Positions 10,090-19,413 of a stretch of 64,000 bases of DNA are shown in pieces. Location: positions 2,356,001 through 2,420,000 of the forward strand of contig NZ_CP077683.1 in the NCBI RefSeq assembly GCF_019063845.1. The letters run 5' to 3'. Positions within the stretch are counted from its first letter, which is position 1, and each line of letters opens with the position of its first letter. A program made the translations under genes and the position numbers. Source of the DNA: Geomonas subterranea. Lineage in GTDB: Bacteria > Desulfobacterota > Desulfuromonadia > Geobacterales > Geobacteraceae. Under the pieces are notes generated by a model. That model had not been told where the DNA came from, made no database searches, and saw only the letters and a list, made by a program, of their open reading frames with translations.

Positions 10090-12570
10090 TCACATCCTCT
10101 TTTTCACATGCCTGGTCGCGGGCGCGTTCCAGGGGTCGTCCGGCCAGGGATGCCTGGGGTAGCGACCTTTCAACTCCTTGCACACCTCCCTGTAGGCTCC
10201 GTTCCAGAAACTCTTCAGGTCGGCGGTAACCTGGATGGGGCGACGCGCCGGCGACAGAAGATGGATCAGCACCGGCACCCTCCCCCGCGCCAGCCGCGGC
10301 GTCTCGGCAAGCCCGAACATCTCCTGAAGCTTCACCGCCAGAAACGGTTCTCCCTCCGCCGGGTACTCGAGCGCCACGCGCGAACCGCTGGGAACCTGCA
10401 GGTGCGTGGGGGCCTCCCGTTCCACGAGCTGCTGCCGCCGGTAGTCGAGCAGAGACTTGAGCGGCTGCAGCAGGTCCACCTTGGCCAGTTGGGCCAGGGT
10501 CCGCACCCCCTGCAGGTAGGGAAGGAGCCACTGTGCAACGCTTTCCCTGAGCGCCTGGTCGGAGAGGTCGGGTAATTCCTCTTCGGGGAGCACCCGGGCC
10601 AGGAAGCGCACCCGGTTGCGATACTGGGCCGCCTGCTCGCTCCAGTTCAGCCCACCGATGCCCGCCCCGGAAACGATCCCCTGCAAAAGTGCCGCAGCTA
10701 TCTCTTCCTTCTCCGGAACCGCCGCCCGCTCGGAAAGCACCACCGCGCCCAGCCGTTCCTCGTCCCGGGCCACCACCCTCCCCTCACGCTCGTCCCAGAA
10801 CACCCTGCGCTCACGGGTGATGCTGTTCACGCATCCGGAGCGGATCGCCTCCAGGGAAACGGCGCTCGCCATGTGGATGTCCGCCTCGCCGCCCCCCCCC
10901 TCGACCTCGACCGCAACGATGAAGGGCTGCGCCCTGACGTTACTGCGCGGGGAGAGCTTGGCGCCGGTACCGTTGGCCATCAGGTAGCGCCCGGAGCCCG
11001 GACTCCTCTCACGCGCCACGCGGTCCGGGTAGGCCGTGAGGAGCAGTCGACCCACGGTGGCCGCGTCGGCATGGAGGGGGGTGTCCGCCGCCCCGAGGGC
11101 CCCGCGGAAGTAGGCGGCGAGCCGCTCCACCGTCCGCGCGCCCTGCGGGTCGCGCCGTTCGCCGACCGCGTCCAGCCGGTCCAACAGGTCGCTTTCAGAG
11201 ATGCTGCCGCTGCCGCGCGGCATGAGGTCCCGCTCGGAGAGGATGGCAGCCAGGGTGCAGGCGAGAGGGGCACAGCCGGCATCGAGAGAACCGATCAGCA
11301 TGGCGGCAAGGCGCGGGTGCATGGGGAGCGCCGCCATCCTGCGGCCGAGTCCGGTGATGGCGCCGCGCTGGTCGAGGGCGCCCAAGGAGCGCAGCAACGC
11401 GCGCCCCTCGGCGAGATGGGGAGCCGGAGGCTCGTCGAGAAAGCTCAGCGACGCGGGGTCGGCGACACCCCACTGCGCCAGGTCAAGCGCCAGGGGAGCC
11501 AGGTCGGAAACCTTGATCTCGGGCGGGGTGAAGGGAAGGAGGGTATTCTGGGTGTGCTCGCTCCAGAGACGGTAGCAGACACCGGGGGCGACCCTGCCGG
11601 CACGACCGGCACGCTGCTGGGCGGAGGCCGCCGAGATGCGCATGGTGTCGAGGCGATTCAGGCCGGTCGAGGGATCGTAACGGAGCTGGCGGGAGTAGCC
11701 GGTATCAACCACCACCCGCACCCCTTCAATGGTGAGGCTGGTCTCGGCTATGTTGGTGGCGAGCACCACCTTGCGGCGGTCTCCAGGGAGGATGGCCCGC
11801 TCCTGCGCCGCGAACGGGAGGTCCCCGTACAGGACCGCGATCATCACCTGAGAGCCGAGCAGCCCCTGCAGGATACCTTCGCAGCGCCTGATATCCCCAG
11901 CTCCCGGCAGGAAGACCAGGACGTCCCCTTCGGTCTCCGCCAGCGCCCTCATGACCCCGGCGCACGCCGTCTCAGCAAGCCTGGCCGTCGGCTCGCTCTT
12001 CAGGTAGCGCACCTCGACAGGGAAGTGCCGCCCCTCGCTCGTGATAAGCGGCGCATCTCCCAGCAGCCGGGCGACCGGCCCGGCGTCCAGGGTCGCCGAC
12101 ATCACCAGCAGGCGCAGCTCCTCGCGCAGCCCGAGCTGGACGTCGCGGCAAAGGGCAAGGGAGAGATCGCAGGTGAGGCTTCGTTCGTGGAATTCGTCGA
12201 AGATGACCGCCGCCACACCTTCCAGGACCGGGTCGCTCTGCAGCCGGCGGGCCAGGATCCCCTCGGTCACCACCTCGATCCGGGTCGCCTTGGAGACCTT
12301 ACGCTCGAAGCGGATGCTGTAGCCGACCGTCTTACCGACCTCCTCGCCCAGGCACTGCGCCATGTAGCGGGCGGCGTTCACGGCGGCCAGGCGACGCGGC
12401 TCCAGCATGATGATGCGGCCGCCGTCCAGGAAAGGCGCATCGAGCAGGGCAAGCGGCACCCGCGTGGTCTTCCCCGCCCCCGGAGGCGCCTGCAGCACGG
12501 CGACGTTGCGCTCTTGCAGCGCAGCGAGCAGGTCGGGGAGTATGGTGTCGATGGCGGCGGGTTTCAGCAT
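10090..12570 (-). CDS. hrpB: ATP-dependent RNA helicase HrpB
   Basis: 826 residues, normal for HrpB. DEAH-family helicase order is seen: Walker A PPGAGKTT (about 27-34), DEFHER in place of DEAH, MSATLD, then RAGRAGRVAPGVCYRLW in the second RecA domain. The helicase-associated domain and the HrpB-specific C-terminal region (YPRHPWPDDPWNAPAT) follow. The cellular role of HrpB is poorly known. It starts four bases after the HAD gene stop, so the two are co-transcribed. Confidence 0.94.
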   Translation of the reverse strand: MLKPAAIDTILPDLLAALQERNVAVLQAPPGAGKTTRVPLALLDAPFLDGGRIIMLEPRRLAAVNAARYMAQCLGEEVGKTVGYSIRFERKVSKATRIEVVTEGILARRLQSDPVLEGVAAVIFDEFHERSLTCDLSLALCRDVQLGLREELRLLVMSATLDAGPVARLLGDAPLITSEGRHFPVEVRYLKSEPTARLAETACAGVMRALAETEGDVLVFLPGAGDIRRCEGILQGLLGSQVMIAVLYGDLPFAAQERAILPGDRRKVVLATNIAETSLTIEGVRVVVDTGYSRQLRYDPSTGLNRLDTMRISAASAQQRAGRAGRVAPGVCYRLWSEHTQNTLLPFTPPEIKVSDLAPLALDLAQWGVADPASLSFLDEPPAPHLAEGRALLRSLGALDQRGAITGLGRRMAALPMHPRLAAMLIGSLDAGCAPLACTLAAILSERDLMPRGSGSISESDLLDRLDAVGERRDPQGARTVERLAAYFRGALGAADTPLHADAATVGRLLLTAYPDRVARERSPGSGRYLMANGTGAKLSPRSNVRAQPFIVAVEVEGGGGEADIHMASAVSLEAIRSGCVNSITRERRVFWDEREGRVVARDEERLGAVVLSERAAVPEKEEIAAALLQGIVSGAGIGGLNWSEQAAQYRNRVRFLARVLPEEELPDLSDQALRESVAQWLLPYLQGVRTLAQLAKVDLLQPLKSLLDYRRQQLVEREAPTHLQVPSGSRVALEYPAEGEPFLAVKLQEMFGLAETPRLARGRVPVLIHLLSPARRPIQVTADLKSFWNGAYREVCKELKGRYPRHPWPDDPWNAPATRHVKKRM

Positions 12571-12574
12571 GAGA

Positions 12575-13249
12575 TCAGACCAGCAGGCGCAGCCCCTCGA
12601 GGTCGATGCCGGAAAGGGAATTGACCACGCGGCAGGCGCCGGTCAGGCGCTCCCTCGGGTAGCTGTTGGTCACCGCAAGAACTTTTAGTCCGGCACCGGT
12701 CGCCGAGGCGATGCCTGCAGGCGTGTCCTCGACGGCGATCGTGCAAGCAGCGTCCACCTTGCCGGGGAAACGCTCCTGGAGCCGCTGCACGGCGAGGCGG
12801 TAACTTTCCGGATCGGGCTTGCTCGCCGCGACCTCGTCGGCGGTCACCTTGACATCGAAGGCTTCGGTCAGCCCCAGCTGGGCCAGGATCGGTTCGATGT
12901 CGCTTTTCAGGGCGCCGCTGCAAAGGGCGAGCGGGAGATTGCCGGAGATGGAGCGGATGAGTTCCACCACCCCCGGGTACGGCGCGACGCCGACGGAAAC
13001 GATATCCAGAAAGGCCTCCGCCTTCCCCTTGATGAGTTCCCTGAGCTCCGCGTCGGCGAGGGGACGGCCGTGCACCCGGAACGCCTCGCGGAAGGCGTCG
13101 CGGTCGTCGAACCCGATGTAGAGATCGAGGTACTCCTCCCAGGAATAGCCCAGGCCAAGCGGCACCAGCAGTTCCTGGAACGCCTTGTAGTGCAACGGCT
13201 CGGTGTCCACGATGATCCCGTCGAAATCGAAGATGACTGCGCTCAGCAT
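12575..13249 (-). CDS. HAD-family phosphatase, beta-phosphoglucomutase-like
   Basis: 224 residues from the ATG at 13249, which follows AGGAG at seven bases. HAD motif I is DFDGIIVD (nucleophile Asp and DxD), motif II is the LCSGAL serine region, the lysine is in VAASKPDPE, and motif IV is AVEDTPAGI. A helical cap sits between motifs I and II, as in subfamily I phosphatases. The substrate is not evident. First gene of a two-gene unit with hrpB. Confidence 0.85.
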   Translation of the reverse strand: MLSAVIFDFDGIIVDTEPLHYKAFQELLVPLGLGYSWEEYLDLYIGFDDRDAFREAFRVHGRPLADAELRELIKGKAEAFLDIVSVGVAPYPGVVELIRSISGNLPLALCSGALKSDIEPILAQLGLTEAFDVKVTADEVAASKPDPESYRLAVQRLQERFPGKVDAACTIAVEDTPAGIASATGAGLKVLAVTNSYPRERLTGACRVVNSLSGIDLEGLRLLV

Positions 13250-13329
13250 GCGAAGCTCCTTATATGAGTCCAACTGTTGCAAATTTTGTTCTTCCAGTGA
13301 TTGCGGCCGGAGCTACCCCGCCCGTCACA

Positions 13330-14226
13330 CTAGAACCTCCCCAGCAGGGCCAGAGCGGGCGCCCCCTCAATGGCCACCGGCGCCACGGTGACGCTTCCGG
13401 CGGGGGCAGAACGGTACCTGGTGACCGCGGCGCCGGCCAGTTCGCCGATGGCCGCCCCCAATATCACGTCGCTCGCCCAGTGCTTGGTCTGGTACACCCG
13501 CGAGAATCCGGCCAGGCTGGCGGCGGCATAGCAGGCGGCCTTGCCGTAGATGCTCTCCGTCTTGGCGGCGACGACATGGGCCAGGGCGAAGGAGCTCGCG
13601 GTGTGCATCGAGGGAAGAGAATCGTAGCCATCCTTGAACTGGAAGGGACGATAACTCGAGTTGCTGCCGGTCTGGTACGGGCGTCCCCGCCCGATGGCCC
13701 CTTTGAGCACGAAGGTGGCGCCGTCGGCGAGCAGCAGGGCCTCCCCCATCTCCTCGCCCAACTGCATGACCTTCACCTGGTCGGTGACGGCACCGGTGCC
13801 GTAGAAGGCGGCGGCGACGCCGAGGTGGAGCAGCGGGTTGCTGACAGTGTTGCCGGCATCCGTTATTCCCCTCATCACCCCGTGGTGTGAGCCGGCGAAC
13901 TCGTTCCGTATGTCCTCGTCAAAGAGGTAGGTAAGGCCGAAGAGACCGGCGGTCACGAAGGTCCCCGTGAGATAGGGATCCACAGGCCCCTTCAGAAACA
14001 GTTTCCCCTCCCCCGCGAAACGACCCGCCTCTTCCTTGATGGCGCTCACGCTGGTGAAGACGTTCTCGGCCGCCTGGAGCGGGGCGACCAGGGCCAATTG
14101 AAAAACGGCGATCAGGAGTAGAAGGGAAAATGAAAGAAGCGCGGGAGGGCAGGTAATGCTGAGGAAGCGGGATCGCGACTGCTGCACCGGGGAGGTTCTG
14201 CCTGAAACGGTCACTGTCTTGGTCAT
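13330..14226 (-). CDS. Membrane-associated PAP2-family phosphatase
   Basis: 298 residues. An N-terminal hydrophobic segment (about 30-52) acts as signal or anchor, followed by the type 2 phosphatidic acid phosphatase fold. All three catalytic signatures are present: KGAIGRGRP, PSMHTAS, and SRVYQTKHWASD. Likely substrates are lipid phosphates such as phosphatidate or undecaprenyl pyrophosphate. GGAGAAA lies five bases before ATG. Confidence 0.87.
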   Translation of the reverse strand: MTKTVTVSGRTSPVQQSRSRFLSITCPPALLSFSLLLLIAVFQLALVAPLQAAENVFTSVSAIKEEAGRFAGEGKLFLKGPVDPYLTGTFVTAGLFGLTYLFDEDIRNEFAGSHHGVMRGITDAGNTVSNPLLHLGVAAAFYGTGAVTDQVKVMQLGEEMGEALLLADGATFVLKGAIGRGRPYQTGSNSSYRPFQFKDGYDSLPSMHTASSFALAHVVAAKTESIYGKAACYAAASLAGFSRVYQTKHWASDVILGAAIGELAGAAVTRYRSAPAGSVTVAPVAIEGAPALALLGRF

Positions 14227-14324
14227 CGACTTTCTCCGTCCTGTTTCTATCTCACGTTAGAGCAACCTGTGGGGAGGGCGCGGCGACCACTGACGCTACG
14301 GCAGCCTGTTCCGCTGGCTCAGGT

Positions 14325-14360
14325 TAAAAAAAAACAGCGCCCTGCTTCTGGCGCTGTTTT
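14325..14360 (-). terminator. Terminator after the tRNA-Gln/tRNA-Glu pair
   Basis: Stem AACAGCGCC/GGCGCTGTT with an eight-base loop, followed on the minus strand by a run of nine T. It starts five bases after the tRNA-Glu 3' end. Confidence 0.85.
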
Positions 14361-14364
14361 AAGG

Positions 14365-14439
14365 TGGTGATCCCAAGGGGACTTGAACCCCTGTTACCGA
14401 CGTGAAAGGCCGGTGTCCTAACCACTAGACGATGGGACC
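14365..14439 (-). tRNA. tRNA-Glu (anticodon TTC)
   Basis: The reverse complement gives acceptor GGTCCCA/TGGGATC, a D-arm with CTAGTGGTTAGGA, the anticodon loop CTTTCAC, the T-loop GTTCAAG, and an encoded CCA. It is the second of two tandem tRNAs on the minus strand. Confidence 0.95.
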
Positions 14440-14477
14440 TAACTATGTTGCAGCTTGCAATGAAGCTGGGGATGGTA

Positions 14478-14551
14478 TGGCTGGGGTACAAGGATTCGAA
14501 CCTTGGATGACGGAGTCAGAGTCCGTTGCCTTACCGCTTGGCGATACCCCA
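14478..14551 (-). tRNA. tRNA-Gln (anticodon CTG)
   Basis: The reverse complement gives acceptor TGGGGTA/TACCCCA, D-loop AAGCGGTAAGG, anticodon stem-loop ACGGACTCTGACTCCGT with anticodon CTG, T-loop GTTCGAA, and an encoded CCA. It lies 38 bases upstream of tRNA-Glu. Confidence 0.94.
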
Positions 14552-14592
14552 TCGCGAGAGACCAGTTTAATACCAGAACAGTGCCGGCAAAG

Positions 14593-15147
14593 TCAAGCTT
14601 CTTTTTTCGCCCTTGCCGCCTCTGCGCCAGTTTCTATCGCCTTGACGTTGGCCGGGATGAACCTGTGGTTGCGCTCGGGGAGCGCCTGGGAGAGCGCCGA
14701 GACGAGGGAGGGGAGCTGCACCGCGCCGGTAAGGGCGACATAGGCCCCCACCGCCACCATGTTCACCATCCTGAGATCGCCCAGTTCGGTTGCTATCTCG
14801 TTCATGGGAACCGTCACGACCTGGATGTCGGTGCGGTTCAGGGCCGAGACGTCGACCAGCGAGGAGTTCACGATGAGAATGCCACCCGGGCGGACCCGGG
14901 CGCCGAAACGCTCCAGGGAGGCCTGGTTCAGCACCACCAGCACCGAGGGCTGCCCCACCACGGGCGAGCCGACCGCGCCGTCGGCGATCACCACCGTGCA
15001 GGTGGCCGAACCGCCCCGCTTCTCGACCCCGTAGGCGGGAAAGTAGCTTACATTTTTACCTTCATCTATCGCCGCATAGGAGAGCAGGTTGCCGGCCAGA
15101 AGGACACCCTGGCCACCGAACCCTGCTATCAAGACATCTTTACGCAT
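14593..15147 (-). CDS. korC: 2-oxoacid:ferredoxin oxidoreductase, gamma subunit (KorC-like)
   Basis: 184 residues of the gamma domain shared by pyruvate, 2-oxoglutarate and branched-chain 2-oxoacid:ferredoxin oxidoreductases. Signatures: IAGFGGQGVLLAGNLL at the start and PAYGVEKRGG. It is the last gene of the delta-alpha-beta-gamma operon and is separated from the beta gene by about 195 bases holding a repeat. The four-gene layout with a small ferredoxin fits the 2-oxoglutarate enzyme, but a 2-oxoisovalerate enzyme cannot be excluded from sequence alone. Confidence 0.85.
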   Translation of the reverse strand: MRKDVLIAGFGGQGVLLAGNLLSYAAIDEGKNVSYFPAYGVEKRGGSATCTVVIADGAVGSPVVGQPSVLVVLNQASLERFGARVRPGGILIVNSSLVDVSALNRTDIQVVTVPMNEIATELGDLRMVNMVAVGAYVALTGAVQLPSLVSALSQALPERNHRFIPANVKAIETGAEAARAKKEA

Positions 15148-15210
15148 CCGCGTCCCTCCGAACCTCGTTCAAGGTATGACATTCGTTCCGCGTTCTCATC
15201 TACTTCGCCA

Positions 15211-15254
15211 GGTCCCCCTCTCCCGCCGGGAGAGAATGGCCGCAGGCCGGGTGA
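15211..15254. repeat. Intergenic inverted repeat (CCCTCTCCC/GGGAGAG type)
   Basis: CTCTCCC-gcc-GGGAGAG, followed by GGCCGCAGGCC and GGGTGAGAGGG. It sits in the 195-base gap between korB and korC. A related motif lies at 42987-43015 between fabH and fabD. This looks like a dispersed REP-type element that can fold in RNA. Confidence 0.55.
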
Positions 15255-15342
15255 GAGGGAAGCCACGTGCAACTGCTTGGCCGATAGCAACGCCCTCGCC
15301 CCTTCCCCCCCTAAAGGTAGAGGAAGAGAAGGTCCCGCCCCC

Positions 15343-16080
15343 CTACTCTTCCTTCTTGAACACGCCCAGCGGGAAGTAGGGGATCATCTCCTCCCCGATC
15401 CTCGCATTGGCCTTGAGGGGGTTCATCCCCCAGTTGGTCGGGCAGGCGGACAACACTTCGACGAAGGAGAATCCCTTCCCCTGGGCCTGGTAGCCAAACG
15501 CCTCGCGGATCACCTTCTTGGCCTCCAGTACGTGCTTGGGTGAATCGACCGCGACCCGCGCGGAGTAGGCAACGCCACCCAGTTGAGCCAGCAGTTCCGC
15601 CATCCTTATGGGGGAGCCGTCCTTGGACTTGTCCCTGCCGTAGGGGGAGGTGGACGTCTTCTGCCCCACCAGGGTGGTCGGAGCCATCTGGCCGCCGGTC
15701 ATGCCGTAGGTGGTGTTGTTCACGAAGACGACGGTGATGTCCTCGCCGCGGTTGGCGGCGTGGATGATCTCGGCGGTGCCGATGGCGGCCAGGTCGCCGT
15801 CACCCTGGTAGGTGAAGACGAAGCTGCCGGGCTTGGCGCGCTTGACGCCCGTGGCCACGGCGGGAGCCCTGCCGTGAGGAGCCTCCACCACGTCGATATC
15901 GAAATAGCCGTACAGAAAGACGGAGCAGCCGACCGACGCGACACCTATGGTCTGTTCCTGCACCCCGTAAAGGTCCATGGCGTCGGCCACCAGCCGATGG
16001 ATGGTGCCGTGGTGGCAGCCGGGGCAGAAATGGGTCTGCACGTCCTTCAAACTTTGCGGTCTTTTGAAAACCTGTTGCAT
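15343..16080 (-). CDS. korB: 2-oxoacid:ferredoxin oxidoreductase, beta (thiamine-PP) subunit
   Basis: 245 residues. The thiamine diphosphate motif runs from GDGDLAAIG to [25 protein letters not shown] near the N-terminus and SVGCSVF carry the cysteines usual in KorB. The ATG at 16080 is preferred because GGGAAAGGGG lies about nine bases upstream; a TTG three codons earlier is possible. It lies 22 bases downstream of korA. Confidence 0.9.
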   Translation of the reverse strand: MQQVFKRPQSLKDVQTHFCPGCHHGTIHRLVADAMDLYGVQEQTIGVASVGCSVFLYGYFDIDVVEAPHGRAPAVATGVKRAKPGSFVFTYQGDGDLAAIGTAEIIHAANRGEDITVVFVNNTTYGMTGGQMAPTTLVGQKTSTSPYGRDKSKDGSPIRMAELLAQLGGVAYSARVAVDSPKHVLEAKKVIREAFGYQAQGKGFSFVEVLSACPTNWGMNPLKANARIGEEMIPYFPLGVFKKEE

Positions 16081-16102
16081 ATGGATCAACCCCTTTCCCG
16101 GC

Positions 16103-17173
16103 CTAGCGCGCCGTCTCGCCGTAGTTCTTCCTGATCACTTCGAGCAGCTCCTCCGGCGACGGGAGGGAGCCCGCTCCCGGCGGCCTGCCGTAGAAGGAGA
16201 CCTGGGCGGCTGCGCCTACGCTGAGACGGACGTCCTCGACCATCTGTCCGGTGTTGAGCTCGACGACCAGCACCTTGCCGGCCCGCCCCGCCGCTTCCTC
16301 CAGCGCCTTCTCGGGGAACGGGAACAGGGTGACCGGACGGAACAGCCCCACCTTCATCCCCTCCGCCCGCGCCATGGTCACGGCGGTGTGGGCGATCCTG
16401 GAGACGGAACCGAAGCCGACGACGATGAGGCGTGCGTCCGCGGTCTCGTACTCCTCCGAGATGCACTCCTTCTCCTTCATCACCTTGTACTTTGCGTGCA
16501 GGTGCCAGTTGTGGGCCTCGAGCTCGCCGTCACCCAGGAACAGGGACTTGACCACGCGCTGCTCCGCACCGCTCTTGCCGCGCACCGCCCATCCCTTGGC
16601 CGGGAGCTCGCGCACCGGGCGCGGGTTCGGAACGAGCGCCTCTTTCATCTGGCCGATCACGGAATCCCCCAGGAGCATGACCGGGGTGCGGTACAGGTCG
16701 GCGAGGTCGAAGGCGTGCATGGTGAGGTCGTACATCTCCTGCACCGAGTTGGGGGCGAGGACCGGGATGTGATAACCGCCGTGGCCGCCACCTTTCACGC
16801 ATTGGAAGTAGTCCGACTGGGAGGCGTCGATGCCGCCAAGCCCGGGACCGGAACGGGAGATGTTGATGATGACGCCGGGGAGCTCGGCTCCGGCCATGTA
16901 GGAGATCCCCTCCTGCTTCAGGGAGATGCCGGGGCTCGAGGAGGAGGTCATGGCGCGCACACCGGTGGCGGAGGCCCCAAGGAGCATGTTGATGGCCCCG
17001 ATCTCGCTCTCGGCCTGGATGAACTCGCCGTTCAGCCCGGGGAGCTCGCGCGAAAGGTATTCGGGAATATCGCTTTGCGGGGTGATGGGATAACCGAAGT
17101 AGTAGCGGCAGCCGGCTTCGACCGCGCCCATGGCGGCAGCCTCGTTACCCTTAACAAAAAGCCGTTTAGACAA
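16103..17173 (-). CDS. korA: 2-oxoacid:ferredoxin oxidoreductase, alpha subunit
   Basis: 356 residues from a TTG with GGAGGG four bases upstream, giving the usual start [17 protein letters not shown]. Domain I has [14 protein letters not shown] and [16 protein letters not shown]; a [11 protein letters not shown] segment and domain II ([15 protein letters not shown]) follow. It binds the 2-oxoacid and helps coenzyme A entry in the heterotetramer. In Geobacter-type organisms such enzymes feed reduced ferredoxin into the TCA cycle or biosynthesis. Confidence 0.9.
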   Translation of the reverse strand: MSKRLFVKGNEAAAMGAVEAGCRYYFGYPITPQSDIPEYLSRELPGLNGEFIQAESEIGAINMLLGASATGVRAMTSSSSPGISLKQEGISYMAGAELPGVIINISRSGPGLGGIDASQSDYFQCVKGGGHGGYHIPVLAPNSVQEMYDLTMHAFDLADLYRTPVMLLGDSVIGQMKEALVPNPRPVRELPAKGWAVRGKSGAEQRVVKSLFLGDGELEAHNWHLHAKYKVMKEKECISEEYETADARLIVVGFGSVSRIAHTAVTMARAEGMKVGLFRPVTLFPFPEKALEEAAGRAGKVLVVELNTGQMVEDVRLSVGAAAQVSFYGRPPGAGSLPSPEELLEVIRKNYGETAR

Positions 17174-17294
17174 TTGACCCTCCCACAGATCCTGCCGGCC
17201 GGGATGCACCCCGGGCAGTCGACGCGCTCAGGGCGATGCACCGCGCTCTGTCGATCTATCAGCAGGCAACACTTTTTCAGTGTGAACGAAGAAA

Positions 17295-17498
17295 TTACTT
17301 GAAGACAGTTATGGCAACATCGGGACAGATTTCGGCGCAGAGAGCGCAACCGGTGCACTGCTCCTGATTGGGAGCTTCAGCCGGTGCATAACCCTGGATA
17401 TTGACCTTTTCGCACAGCCTGATCAGCTTCTTCGGGCAAGCAATGGTGCAGATACCGCAACCTTTGCAACGCATTTCGTCTATTACAATTTTCCCCAT
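17295..17498 (-). CDS. korD: Ferredoxin-like delta subunit, two [4Fe-4S] clusters
   Basis: 67 residues with two classic CxxCxxCxxxCP motifs: CKGCGICTIACP and CTGCALCAEICP. It is the first gene of the operon, about 120 bases ahead of korA. Its likely role is to carry electrons from the catalytic subunits to ferredoxin. Stand-alone ferredoxin genes look the same, but the operon position supports the delta subunit. Confidence 0.88.
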   Translation of the reverse strand: MGKIVIDEMRCKGCGICTIACPKKLIRLCEKVNIQGYAPAEAPNQEQCTGCALCAEICPDVAITVFK

Positions 17499-17552
17499 GC
17501 CTAAGTCCCCTCATTGTCTCGCGGCCGCCTCCGGCCATGCAATCAGCGCTGG

Positions 17553-17582
17553 AAACTAGCAGAATTTTGTGAAGCCAGTCAA
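17553..17582 (-). promoter_or_regulatory. Candidate sigma-70 promoter of korDABC
   Basis: Minus strand TTGACT, 18 bases, TAGTTT, about 55 bases upstream of korD. The -35 is good, the -10 is moderate. The AT-rich stretch at 17580-17680 lies between this operon and the divergent MucR-like gene and could carry binding sites for that regulator. Confidence 0.4.
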
Positions 17583-17690
17583 CTTTTTTGTTTACACATG
17601 TGATTTATCCCTTGATTTTAAACCTGTGTATAGTTTAATAATATGCGTCTCATTTAACGCACCTTAAAAATATAAAAGGAGGAGCGAACA

Positions 17691-18197
17691 ATGGCATCAT
17701 CACTGCTCGAATTGACGGCAAGCATTGTCTCATCACATGCCTCGGTTACAGAGATGTCAGGCGACGATTTGCTTCTTGAGCTGCAGAAGGTGCATGGCGC
17801 CCTGCAGAAGCTAGAAGTGGAAACTGGCGAGGGGGTGGAACGGGGTGAGGGCAAAGGTCCGGCCGTCACCCTGAAGAAGGCCTTCCAGCCAGACCAGATA
17901 AGCTGCATGCTCTGCGGCAAGAGCGGCATGAAGACACTTGCGCGCCACCTGGCCCAGGTCCACGGGATAAAGCCCGGTGAATACCGCAAACAGTTCGGTA
18001 TCCCCAGCAACCAGGCCCTGACCGCAAAGAATTTCTCCGAGGCGCGCAGAAGGATGGCGCAGGAGAAGGGGCTTGCGGACAACCTCGCCAAGGCACGCGC
18101 CGTGCGGGCGGCAAAACTGGCCGCCAAGGGCGGTGCCGAAAAAAAGCCCGCGAAGACGCCGCGCGTGCCGAAACAAAAGCAGCAGATGAGCGCGTAG
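17691..18197 (+). CDS. MucR/Ros-family transcriptional regulator
   Basis: 168 residues. The N-terminus (LLELTASIVSSHAS) and the zinc-finger region match MucR proteins: C-x2-C-x9-H-x4-H in CMLCGKSGMKTLARHLAQVH, followed by GIKPGEYRKQFGIPSNQAL. A long Lys/Ala-rich C-terminal tail of about 45 residues is DNA-binding-like and longer than in rhizobial MucR. Such proteins bind AT-rich DNA, and the gene is preceded by an AT-rich stretch. It is divergent from korDABC. Confidence 0.88.
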   Translation: MASSLLELTASIVSSHASVTEMSGDDLLLELQKVHGALQKLEVETGEGVERGEGKGPAVTLKKAFQPDQISCMLCGKSGMKTLARHLAQVHGIKPGEYRKQFGIPSNQALTAKNFSEARRRMAQEKGLADNLAKARAVRAAKLAAKGGAEKKPAKTPRVPKQKQQMSA

Positions 18198-18323
18198 GAC
18201 AACATGTAATGATGCCTGTCTGCCTCCAGTGGGACGGTTCGGGCTTTCCGGAGTCGCCTCAGGACGATTCCGGAAGCTGCCCGGCCTGATCCCGCCCGAG
18301 TCGCAGTTTCAATATACCTATGA

Positions 18324-18350
18324 AAAAAGCCGCCCCAAAGGCGGCTTTTC
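18324..18350 (+). terminator. Terminator between the mucR-like gene and rluB (bidirectional)
   Basis: AAAAGCCGCC-CCAAA-GGCGGCTTTT with A-run and T-run flanks between two convergent genes. Confidence 0.8.
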
Positions 18351-18386
18351 TTCTGCTCCGTACCGGCCAAGGCGCCAGGTGATCTG

Positions 18387-19175
18387 TCATCTACGCGGCG
18401 TAACCTTCCGTCTCGCCACCACTCCCGTTTTCCTCGGGCCTCGCCCGGTGCCGGTGGGAACCGTTTTCCGCCGGAGTTTCGCCACCTCGTCGGCGGTGAG
18501 GTGCCTGAAGTCGCCCGGTTTCATGTCGCCGATCACGAGAAAGTCATAGCGCGACCTCTTCAGACGCACCACGTTCAGCCCGACGGCCTCGCACATGCGA
18601 CGCACCTGGCGGTAGCGTCCCTCGTGGATGGTGATGGATATCCAGGAGTTGTTCTCGCTTTCACTCACCGGAAGGACCTTGGCCGGCGCGGTCATGCCGT
18701 CCTCGAGTTTCACCCCCTCGGCAAGCCTCCGGATCTGCTCGGCCGAAACCTGCCCGCTCACCCGCACGAGATAACCCTTGTCCACCTCGTGGCTTGGGTG
18801 CATCAGCATGTTGGCGAAGGCCCCGTCGTTGGTCAAAAGCAACAGCCCTTCGGTGTTGTAGTCGAGGCGGCCGACGGGATAGACGCGCTCCTTGATCCCC
18901 TTCAGCAGATCGGTGACGATGGGGCGCCCTTCCGGGTCCTTCATGGTGGTCATGTAGCCGACCGGTTTGTAGAGGAGCAGGTAGACCCGCTGCTCGGTCA
19001 CGGTGATGGACTTGCCGTCCACGGTGATGGTATCGGTATCGGGGTCGGCCTTGGTCCCAAGTTCGGTGACCACGACGCCGTTGACGGCCACCCTCCCCGC
19101 GGCGATTATGGTTTCAGACTCGCGGCGCGAGGCGATTCCGGCCTGTGAAAGTATCTTCTGTAAACGCTCCTGCAT
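18387..19175 (-). CDS. rluB: 23S rRNA pseudouridine synthase, RsuA/RluB family
   Basis: 262 residues. An S4 RNA-binding domain at residues 1-60 (MQERLQKILSQAGIASRRES) is followed by the catalytic domain with GRLDYNTEGLLLLTNDG, which holds the catalytic Asp, and GRYRQVRRMCEAVG. A basic C-terminal tail of about 30 residues follows. RluB modifies helix 89 of 23S rRNA; RluE/RluF/RsuA relatives are alternatives, and size plus tail favour RluB. Confidence 0.87.
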   Translation of the reverse strand: MQERLQKILSQAGIASRRESETIIAAGRVAVNGVVVTELGTKADPDTDTITVDGKSITVTEQRVYLLLYKPVGYMTTMKDPEGRPIVTDLLKGIKERVYPVGRLDYNTEGLLLLTNDGAFANMLMHPSHEVDKGYLVRVSGQVSAEQIRRLAEGVKLEDGMTAPAKVLPVSESENNSWISITIHEGRYRQVRRMCEAVGLNVVRLKRSRYDFLVIGDMKPGDFRHLTADEVAKLRRKTVPTGTGRGPRKTGVVARRKVTPRR

Positions 19176-19413
19176 GTTAGCTCCTTACCTGGGTCTCCCC
19201 GGTTGACTGGACAAATGGTACTCATAGCATGGTGCTGTAGCAACCGCAAGTTTTAACCCCACCCCCGGCCGTCACTGTTGCTTCCAGTCAGCCCGCTTAT
19301 CGCGGATTCTTGATTATAGATTTTTAATAGCACTCTGATACCCTTCTTTGGTTCCGGTTCAGACATCTCCGTGTCGCATAACCGCGACTCAACCCTTATG
19401 AAGGAGGCTCCAC

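Noticed and set aside
14432-14743. Open frames over tRNA-Glu, tRNA-Gln and korC on the plus strand
   Set aside because: They are antisense to the tRNAs and to korC; no family features.
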